The position numbers and the translations under genes were made by a program. A stretch of DNA of 12,246 nucleotides from Burkholderiaceae bacterium (GTDB lineage: Bacteria > Pseudomonadota > Gammaproteobacteria > Burkholderiales > Burkholderiaceae_D), in NCBI GenBank assembly GCA_031261905.1, contig JAISIS010000183.1, positions 1-12,246 on the forward strand, written 5' to 3'. Positions 7,014 through 12,246 of this stretch are shown piece after piece. Under the pieces are notes generated by a model, which did not search any database, was not told the origin of the DNA, and saw only the letters and a program-made list of their open reading frames with translations. Each line of letters starts with the position of its first letter. Positions within the stretch are counted from its first letter, which is position 1.

Positions 7014-9698
7014 TCAGGTTTTTGTCTTGCGCTTTCCGGCTGCCGGTTTGGCGGCTGCTTTCGGCCTGGCTGAGGCTTTTGGTTTTGCGGCAGCTTTGGG
7101 TTTTGCGGCAGCTTTGGGTTTGACCGCTGCCGTCTTTTTCACGGCGGCAGTTTTGCTTGTGGTTGTTTTGGTTACGGCGGCTCTGGTTTTTGCCGTTGCG
7201 GGTTTTGCGTCTTTTTCCGCTGCGGATTTCCTTGGCTCAAATTTGAATTCCACCTTGCCATCCTTGCCCAATGCCAGGTAAGCCTTGAAAGGCCGCCTTG
7301 TCCGCTGCGAAACAAAGCCCGGCAACAGATCAGTGGAACCGTCATTCAACAGCTTTTTCATCTGGGCAGGCGCAATTTCCTGTTGCAGGATGATGCGTCC
7401 GCTGCGGAAATCGCAGGTTTTTGGGCGGGATACCGTTTTTTCACAGACATAGGACAATGGCAGCTCAAACACGCCATGACCACATTTCGGGCAAGGTCCC
7501 AGCGGAGTCTGACCGCTGAAGTCCACCCCGGCATCATCGCTCTCGTCCTCTTTAGGCTGACCGAAATCAAATTCCAGCTTGTATTGTTTCTTCTCTTCGT
7601 CATGGACGATTTTCAGGATGGCGTTGAAAGGGCGCCCCATTTTGGAACGGAAACCCTGCAACGGCCCGATTTGTCCTTTTTGCAGCAATTCTTCCACTTC
7701 TTCAACGGAAAACTGGCGGCTGCCTGGTGTTTTGGGAAGGGAAAAATCGCAATCCACACAGGCAAAGCGGCGGTAGTTTTCCTTGATTACGCCGCCGCAT
7801 TGCGGACATGGCGTTTTCAGCGTGGCGTAGTCGCCAGGAATGGTGTCTTCGTCATATTCTTTCGCGCGTTTGACGATAGCCTGCGTCATCTGCGCAATCT
7901 CACGCATAAACGCTTCCCGGCTGATTTCTCCCTTTTCCATCTGAGCCAGCTTGTATTCCCATTCGCCGGTCAATTCCGGTTTGGTCAGTTCCTCAACACC
8001 CAGCCCATGCAGGAGCGTCATTAACTGAAAGGCTTTGGGGGTTGGATGCAATTCGCGTCCTTCCCTCAGCAGATATTTTTCCGTCAGCAAACCTTCAATG
8101 ATGGCGGCACGCGTAGCCGGGGTGCCAAGCCCCTTGCCCGCCATAGCCTCACGCAATTCGTCATCCAGCAGCTTGCCCGCGCCCTCCATAGCGGACAGCA
8201 GGGTAGCTTCCGTATAGCGTGCGGGTGGCCGCGTCGCCAGTGCTTCCGCGCGCACGGTCTCGACCCTGACGCGTTCGTCAGGCGCAACAGAAACCAGTAT
8301 CCGGCTGTTTTCGCCATCCTTGCCAGCAGGATTTTCCTTGCCATAGACAGACAGCCAGCCGGGATTGGTCATGACCCTCCCCTCGCTGCGGAACTGGTGG
8401 CCTGAAACCTCCGTAAAACGCGTGGTAACCATAAATTCGGCAGCCGGGAAAAAGACGGCCATAAAACGCCGGGTTACCAGGTCATACAGGCGCTGCTCGG
8501 CTTCGGATAAATTACCGGGCGCCTGCGTTGTAGGGATAATGGCAAAGTGATCCGACACTTTTTTATTGTCGAATACCCGTTTGTTGGGCTTGAGCCACCG
8601 GTTTTTTATAATTTGCGCGGCGTGGGGCGCAAAACGGGCGCTCCCCGCCAGTCCATCCAGAATCTGATGCGTCATGGGCAGATAATCTTCAGGCAAATGC
8701 CGGGAGTCGGTTCTCGGATAGGTGAGGACTTTATGCCGCTCATACAGCGCCTGCGCAATCGCCAGGGTATTTTTGGCGGAAAAACCAAAACGGGCATTGG
8801 CTTCACGTTGCAGGCTTGTCAGATCAAACAGCGCAGGAGAAAGAGAGGTGGTCGGACGGGCATCTTCCGTAACTTTTCCGGTTTGCCCCTGGCAGGCTAT
8901 CACAATGGAATCCGCAGCCGCCTTGCTCCATAAACGTTCTGCCCTGCGCTCGGTATCCTCTTCGTTTTTCCGGAAACCGGGATCAAACCAGCGCCCTTCA
9001 TAAACGCCCTGGGCGCAGATGAATTCCGCATGGACTTCCCAGTAATCCCGCGATATAAAATTCTTTATTTTTTCTTCCCGCCTGACCACGATGGAAAGGG
9101 TCGGGGTTTGTACGCGGCCCACTGTCGTCAGGAAAAATCCGCCTTCCTGCGAATTGAAGGCTGTCATGGCGCGCGTGCCGTTAATGCCGATCAGCCAGTC
9201 CGCCTCCGAACGGCTGCGCGCCGCGTTGGCAAGCGGCTGCATGTCTTCATCACTGCGCAGATGTGTGAAGCCATCGCGGATGGCGGCAGGCGTCATGGAT
9301 TGAAGCCACAGGCGTTTGACCGGCTGCCTGGCTTTAGCGTATTGCGTAATCAGGCGAAAAATCAGCTCGCCCTCACGGCCCGCGTCGCAGGCGTTGATAA
9401 TGCCGTCAATGTCCTTGCGCTTCATAAGGCGGCTTAACAGCTTCAGGCGGGGTTCGGTACGCGCGATAGGGTGCAGATCAAATTTGGGCGGGATCACCGG
9501 TAAATGGGCAAAGCTCCACTTGCCGCGTTTGACTTCATATTCTTCCGGTTCCGCTATCTCAACCAGATGTCCGATCGCCGAGGTCAGCACATATTCATCC
9601 GATTCAAAATAATCGTTGTGCTTCGTAAATCCGCCCAGGCTTTTTGCAATGTCGTTGGCGACCGAAGGTTTTTCAGTAATGATGAGCGTTTTTTTCAT
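7014..9698 (-). CDS. topB: DNA topoisomerase III with zinc ribbons and a Lys/Ala-rich tail
   Basis: This 894-residue type IA topoisomerase passes DNA strands through a single-strand break and mainly decatenates replicating DNA. The Toprim domain includes E9 (ITEKPSVAND) and D105 in ACDAGREGELIFR. The second acidic residue of the usual DxD motif is G107, which I recall from the Bacillus TopB/TraE-type subgroup. The active-site tyrosine is Y327 (LTYPRTDSRHL). Two cysteine clusters follow: C631/C634/C647/C650, and C736/C739/C752/C762, the second with wider spacing. They are probable topoisomerase zinc ribbons. Each is followed by a topoisomerase C-terminal repeat containing LLQKGQIGPLQGFRSKMGRPF or LLNDGSTDLLPGFVSQRTRRPF-like sequence. 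Residues 824-894 are a basic Lys/Ala/Pro tail. ATG 9698 is forced by an in-frame TGA ten codons upstream, yet no clear Shine-Dalgarno sequence precedes it. Gene dprA lies upstream on the same strand. Confidence 0.95.
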   Translation of the reverse strand: MKKTLIITEKPSVANDIAKSLGGFTKHNDYFESDEYVLTSAIGHLVEIAEPEEYEVKRGKWSFAHLPVIPPKFDLHPIARTEPRLKLLSRLMKRKDIDGIINACDAGREGELIFRLITQYAKARQPVKRLWLQSMTPAAIRDGFTHLRSDEDMQPLANAARSRSEADWLIGINGTRAMTAFNSQEGGFFLTTVGRVQTPTLSIVVRREEKIKNFISRDYWEVHAEFICAQGVYEGRWFDPGFRKNEEDTERRAERLWSKAAADSIVIACQGQTGKVTEDARPTTSLSPALFDLTSLQREANARFGFSAKNTLAIAQALYERHKVLTYPRTDSRHLPEDYLPMTHQILDGLAGSARFAPHAAQIIKNRWLKPNKRVFDNKKVSDHFAIIPTTQAPGNLSEAEQRLYDLVTRRFMAVFFPAAEFMVTTRFTEVSGHQFRSEGRVMTNPGWLSVYGKENPAGKDGENSRILVSVAPDERVRVETVRAEALATRPPARYTEATLLSAMEGAGKLLDDELREAMAGKGLGTPATRAAIIEGLLTEKYLLREGRELHPTPKAFQLMTLLHGLGVEELTKPELTGEWEYKLAQMEKGEISREAFMREIAQMTQAIVKRAKEYDEDTIPGDYATLKTPCPQCGGVIKENYRRFACVDCDFSLPKTPGSRQFSVEEVEELLQKGQIGPLQGFRSKMGRPFNAILKIVHDEEKKQYKLEFDFGQPKEDESDDAGVDFSGQTPLGPCPKCGHGVFELPLSYVCEKTVSRPKTCDFRSGRIILQQEIAPAQMKKLLNDGSTDLLPGFVSQRTRRPFKAYLALGKDGKVEFKFEPRKSAAEKDAKPATAKTRAAVTKTTTSKTAAVKKTAAVKPKAAAKPKAAAKPKASARPKAAAKPAAGKRKTKT
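7083..7118 (-). repeat. Perfect 18-base tandem repeat in the topB tail
   Basis: The 18 bases TTTTGCGGCAGCTTTGGG (plus strand) occur twice in direct succession, at 7083-7100 and 7101-7118. Each copy is six codons of a Pro-Lys-Ala-Ala-Ala-Lys unit. Related, less exact units surround them (7017-7229). The period is a multiple of three, so copy changes would lengthen or shorten the tail without breaking the frame. Confidence 0.9.
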
Positions 9699-9748
9699 AA
9701 GTTGTTTCGGTGGGTTGGATTGGCCTCATCCGGGCCTGTAAGCCACAT
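9695..9748 (-). CDS. Possible 17-codon leader ORF overlapping the topB start
   Basis: On the minus strand an ATG at 9748-9746 opens a frame encoding MWLTGPDEANPTHRNNL and ending in TGA at 9697-9695. The TGA overlaps the topB ATG in the arrangement ATGA. Such overlaps often mark translational coupling, and topB lacks a visible ribosome-binding site of its own. Against it, the only good Shine-Dalgarno sequence (9772-9780) lies about 23 bases before this ATG, too far for normal use, and the peptide is too short to judge by codon use. I rate it as a candidate only. Confidence 0.2.
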   Translation of the reverse strand: MWLTGPDEANPTHRNNL

Positions 9749-9771
9749 GGCGTTTGTGCAGTGTGGCGTTT

Positions 9772-9780
9772 CTCCTTTTT
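9772..9780 (-). promoter_or_regulatory. Unused-looking ribosome-binding site in the topB leader
   Basis: The minus strand reads AAAAAGGAG, an excellent Shine-Dalgarno sequence, but no ATG, GTG or TTG follows at normal distance. The nearest ATG is about 23 bases on and the topB ATG about 73 bases on. A possible hairpin with GCCACA/TGTGGC arms (9762-9767 and 9742-9747) lies between it and the small ORF's start. Confidence 0.4.
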
Positions 9781-9787
9781 GTTATTC

Positions 9788-9793
9788 ATAATA
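9788..9793 (-). promoter_or_regulatory. Possible -10 element for topB
   Basis: TATTAT on the minus strand matches the sigma-70 -10 consensus at five of six positions and sits in an AT-rich patch about 90 bases before topB. No good -35 box is found at 16-18 bases upstream, so this is weak. It would give topB its own promoter downstream of dprA. Confidence 0.25.
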
Positions 9794-9852
9794 ATCCATT
9801 CGCTACCGGAATACAGCCCCCCTCTTTTCGGGCGTCCGGTTTTAAAAAAATT

Positions 9853-10983
9853 TCAATTCGCCAGACGGCGGTAAAAACCACCCGGCAACAGTTCAACCAG
9901 TCCGTTCATTTCCATTTCCAGCAGGATCGTGCTCAATCCGGCAACTTCCCTCCCCAAAGAGGCGCACAAGGTATCCAGATCAACCGGCGCAAATCCCAGC
10001 GCCTCCAGCACCTGCCCGGTTTCTCCGTGCGCATCCGTACCAGCCGCACGGCTGTCCGGTTTTCCGGATAACGGGAGCGTCCCCTGCGCATGGCATGGCA
10101 ATTCTTCCAGAATATCCTGCGCGGTTTCAACCAGTTTCGCGCCTTGCCTGATGAGTTGATGGCAACCGCGCGACAAGGGCGAGTGAATGGAACCCGGCAC
10201 TGCAAAGACTTCCCGCCCCTGTTCTGCGGCAACGCGCGCCGTGATCAGCGAACCGGATTGCTCCGCAGCCTCAATAACCAGCACCCCGCGCGCGAGGCCG
10301 CTGATAATGCGGTTGCGCCGGGGAAAATTCTTTGCCAGTGCCGCCATGCCCAGCGGGTACTCGCTGATGATGCATCCCGATTCGGCTATTTTGTGCGCCA
10401 GCGCGTGATTGCGGGAGGGATATACGATATCGGCGCCCGTCCCGATTACCGCAATGGTGGAGGAAGGCGAGGCCAGACCGCCCTGGTGGGCTGCTGCATC
10501 AATCCCCAGCGCCATGCCGGAAATGATGGTAAAACCGGCCTGCCCAAGCGCCTGTGCAAAGGTTTCCGCATCCCGGCTGCCCTGGCGGGTGGCGTTCCGG
10601 CTGCCGACAACAGCCAGCGCGGGACGCGAAAGCAACTCTGTTCGCCCTTTGGCATACAGCATTACCGGCGGGTCAGGTATTTCCAGAAGCATCGCCGGAT
10701 AATCCGGATCCGCAAGCGTCAGCAGATGGTTGCCGGGCTGTGCAAGCCAGGCGGCTGTTTTTTCAATTTGCGCCTCTTGCTCCCCTGTTTGCGGCGCGGC
10801 AAGCGCCCTGGCAATTTTTCCGGATACGACCTTTTCCAGTTGTGCAAGGGAAGCAGTAAAGATATGCTGCGGCATACCAAACACCGACAGAAGGTTTCTT
10901 GCGGTTCCTGAACCCACGCCATCTGTCGTCAGCAATCTTGTCCACGCGGCCAGTTCATCTGCCGCCCACTCTGTTTTTTGCAT
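9853..10983 (-). CDS. dprA: DNA-processing protein DprA (Smf)
   Basis: DprA binds incoming single-stranded DNA during natural transformation and loads RecA on it. With the chosen start the protein has 376 residues. An N-terminal helical, SAM-like region (LLTTDGVGSGTARNLLSVFG) precedes the Rossmann-like DprA core: GSRNATRQGS (about 127), SGMALGIDAAAHQG (about 155), IAVIGTGADIVYPSRN, FPRRNRIISGLARGVLVIEA (about 220) and the VPGSIHSPLSRGCHQLIRQGA signature. A C-terminal winged-helix-like domain occupies about 323-376. Two in-frame ATGs exist, at 11007 and 10983. The second is preferred because AGGAAA (10991-10996) lies seven bases before it, while the first has no ribosome-binding site. The longer version would add eight residues. 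It is divergent from def and lies 154 bases before topB. The gene is intact, but its presence alone does not prove competence, since many non-transformable bacteria keep it. Confidence 0.95.
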   Translation of the reverse strand: MQKTEWAADELAAWTRLLTTDGVGSGTARNLLSVFGMPQHIFTASLAQLEKVVSGKIARALAAPQTGEQEAQIEKTAAWLAQPGNHLLTLADPDYPAMLLEIPDPPVMLYAKGRTELLSRPALAVVGSRNATRQGSRDAETFAQALGQAGFTIISGMALGIDAAAHQGGLASPSSTIAVIGTGADIVYPSRNHALAHKIAESGCIISEYPLGMAALAKNFPRRNRIISGLARGVLVIEAAEQSGSLITARVAAEQGREVFAVPGSIHSPLSRGCHQLIRQGAKLVETAQDILEELPCHAQGTLPLSGKPDSRAAGTDAHGETGQVLEALGFAPVDLDTLCASLGREVAGLSTILLEMEMNGLVELLPGGFYRRLAN

Positions 10984-10990
10984 CAGGCTT

Positions 10991-10996
10991 TTTCCT
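10991..10996 (-). promoter_or_regulatory. Ribosome-binding site supporting the inner dprA start
   Basis: AGGAAA on the minus strand lies seven bases before the ATG at 10983. The alternative ATG at 11007 has only CGGCTTGATGCGCCG in front of it, with no Shine-Dalgarno match. This decides the dprA start. Confidence 0.55.
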
Positions 10997-11050
10997 GTTT
11001 GAATCATCGGCGCATCAAGCCGTTGCGGTTCGGCAGAGAAGCGCCAGCTG

Positions 11051-11059
11051 TGTTACACT
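11051..11059 (+). promoter_or_regulatory. Possible extended -10 promoter element in the dprA/def gap
   Basis: TGTTACACT has the TGn extension plus TACACT, matching the -10 consensus at four of six positions. No convincing -35 box is present. It lies in the 200-base gap between the divergent dprA and def genes and would leave a def leader of about 140 bases. It overlaps the inverted repeat TTACAC-N9-GTGTAA at 11053-11073, so it might instead be part of an operator. I see no other promoter, RNA gene or ORF with support in 11008-11207. Confidence 0.2.
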
Positions 11060-11207
11060 TTTTTGCTGTGTAAACAAATACGCCGCATCAGCATAACCAG
11101 CCTGGCCCATCACTATACCGGAAGCACGATTGAAATGTTGCGCCAATTCTGCCGACAATCGCCGGACAGGGCAAGCCTCCCAGCCTGTTGCCGCCTTGCA
11201 GGAAAGT

Positions 11208-11747
11208 ATGTCAAGCCTATCCATTCTTCGTTATCCTGATCCGCGACTGAATCAGGTTTCCCGGCCTGTCGCCGTTTTTGACGAGCGCCTGAAAACGCTC
11301 GTCAATGATATGGCGGCAGCCATGTATGACGCGCCCGGCATCGGTCTTGCCGCGCCGCAGGTGGATGTGCATGAGCAAAGTATCGTGCTGGATATTTCCG
11401 AGGCGCGCAACTCGCTGCAGGTATTCATTAATCCGGAAATCATCACCGCCAGCGCGGAAAAAGCGCCTTATGATGAAGGATGTCTTTCGGTACCCGGCAT
11501 TTATGAAACCGTGGAAAGGCCAGCGCGCGTGAAAGTGCGCGCCCAGGATATTAACGGCAGGCATTTCGAGATTAATGCCGAAGGCCTGCTGGCCGTCTGT
11601 ATCCAGCATGAAATAGATCATCTGAAGGGTTTCATGTTTGTTGATTATCTTTCCCCGTTAAAGCGCAGCCGGATCAAAAACCGGATGCTGAAGGAGGAAC
11701 GCGAGCAGAAACGCGGGAAAAACAAAACATCGGGGAAAAAACGATGA
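11208..11747 (+). CDS. def: Peptide deformylase
   Basis: Peptide deformylase is a metal-dependent hydrolase that removes the N-formyl group from new polypeptides at the ribosome exit. The 179-residue length from ATG 11208 is normal. All three family motifs are present: GIGLAAPQ (44-51), EGCLS with metal ligand C92, and QHEIDHL with ligands H134 and H138 and catalytic E135. The protein starts [14 protein letters not shown], the usual N-terminus, and AGGAAAG (11200-11206) just precedes it. An in-frame ATG at 11130 would add 26 residues with no family resemblance and is rejected. The C-terminus is a basic tail (about 155-179, rich in Lys and Arg), as in other deformylases whose C-terminal helix contacts the ribosome. 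Its TGA overlaps the fmt ATG, so the two are co-translated. Confidence 0.96.
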   Translation: MSSLSILRYPDPRLNQVSRPVAVFDERLKTLVNDMAAAMYDAPGIGLAAPQVDVHEQSIVLDISEARNSLQVFINPEIITASAEKAPYDEGCLSVPGIYETVERPARVKVRAQDINGRHFEINAEGLLAVCIQHEIDHLKGFMFVDYLSPLKRSRIKNRMLKEEREQKRGKNKTSGKKR

Positions 11748-12246
11748 AGGTTGTTTTTGCCGGTACGCCTCCCTTTGCCGCCACCGCGCTAAACGCGTTG
11801 TTGCAGGCCGGGTTTGATGTGCCGCTGGTGCTGACGCAGCCGGATCGTCCCGCCGGACGCGGGATGCAGCTACAGGCTTCCGCCGTCAAACAACTGGCTG
11901 CGGCGCACGCCATCCCGGTACTTCAGCCCGCCTCATTACGTACTGACGGCGCACACGCGGAAGCCGCGAAAGAGGCCTGTGACCAGCTTGAGCAAATAAA
12001 ACCGGATGTCATGGTGGTAGTGGCTTATGGCCTGATCCTGCCAGCCGCCGTTCTTGAGATTCCGCGGCTGGGCTGCCTGAATATTCACGCCTCCCTGCTG
12101 CCGCGCTGGCGTGGAGCCGCGCCCATACAGCGGGCAATAGAAGCCGGAGACAGTGAAACCGGCATCACAATTATGCAGATGGATGCAGGGCTGGATACCG
12201 GCCCGATCCTGATGCAGGAAAGCCTTCCCGTTGCTCCGGACGATAC
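11744..12246 (+). CDS. fmt: Methionyl-tRNA formyltransferase, N-terminal part (3' end outside window)
   Basis: Fmt transfers a formyl group from 10-formyltetrahydrofolate to Met-tRNA(fMet) for translation initiation. The frame is open from ATG 11744 to the window end, giving 167 codons of a protein normally about 310 residues long. Visible are the N-terminal [11 protein letters not shown], the loop [36 protein letters not shown], the catalytic N113 and H115 in [17 protein letters not shown], and D151 in MDAGLDTG. These match the Asn-His-Asp catalytic set of the formyltransferase fold. The C-terminal tRNA-binding domain is beyond the window. The ATG overlaps the def stop in ATGA, the tight def-fmt coupling found in many bacteria. 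A GGGGAAAAAACG stretch before the ATG gives a weak ribosome-binding site. Confidence 0.96.
   Translation, partial: MKVVFAGTPPFAATALNALLQAGFDVPLVLTQPDRPAGRGMQLQASAVKQLAAAHAIPVLQPASLRTDGAHAEAAKEACDQLEQIKPDVMVVVAYGLILPAAVLEIPRLGCLNIHASLLPRWRGAAPIQRAIEAGDSETGITIMQMDAGLDTGPILMQESLPVAPDD

Noticed and set aside
7383..8024. 213-codon plus-strand ORF opposite topB
   Set aside because: It is a shadow of the topoisomerase zinc-ribbon region with no independent support.
10090..10911. 273-codon plus-strand ORF opposite dprA
   Set aside because: It mirrors the DprA core region, has no ribosome-binding site and shows no protein family features.
11130..11207. N-terminal extension of peptide deformylase from ATG 11130
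   Set aside because: The added 26 residues do not look like the family N-terminus, and a ribosome-binding site plus the typical [14 protein letters not shown] start occur at 11208.

Overview
The window looks like chromosomal DNA of a betaproteobacterium, most likely of the order Burkholderiales. The reasons are the linked set rsmB, a DUF4390 gene, an ntrY-type kinase and its regulator; the dprA/def/fmt cluster; and a topoisomerase III with a long lysine/alanine-rich tail. By eye the base composition is moderately GC-rich and even throughout. No RNA genes, insertion sequences, prophage genes, CRISPR arrays or toxin-antitoxin pairs were found. The window is densely coded, and the longest gap without a confident gene is about 200 bases.

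Layout. (1) Positions 1-878 hold the 3' part of trpE (anthranilate synthase component I), cut by the window edge. (2) Positions 920-5867 hold a same-strand series: rsmB (16S rRNA m5C967 methyltransferase), a secreted DUF4390 protein, a 757-residue NtrY-like membrane histidine kinase, and a short NtrX-like regulator that keeps the receiver and Fis-type DNA-binding parts but lacks the AAA+ domain. (3) Positions 5924-6961 hold a YajO-like aldo/keto reductase, ended by a strong intrinsic terminator at 6977-7007. (4) On the minus strand, dprA (start chosen at 10983) is followed by topB (9698-7014). Between them lie 154 bases with a possible promoter, an unused ribosome-binding site and a 17-codon ORF overlapping the topB start. 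(5) On the plus strand, divergent from dprA, def (from 11208) and fmt (from 11744, cut by the window end) overlap by four bases.

How the genes work together. Fmt formylates initiator Met-tRNA and Def removes the formyl group from new proteins, so they form a functional pair. DprA loads RecA on incoming single-stranded DNA during transformation, and TopB decatenates DNA. The kinase and regulator form a two-component system whose signal cannot be read from sequence.

Most of the window is housekeeping, and I do not see a clearly new system. The points worth a second look are: trpE joined to rsmB instead of trpG; the rsmB-ntrX block lying on the other side of topB/dprA/def/fmt from where I remember it in relatives; the regulator without AAA+; the topB tail with an exact tandem repeat; and the odd topB leader.
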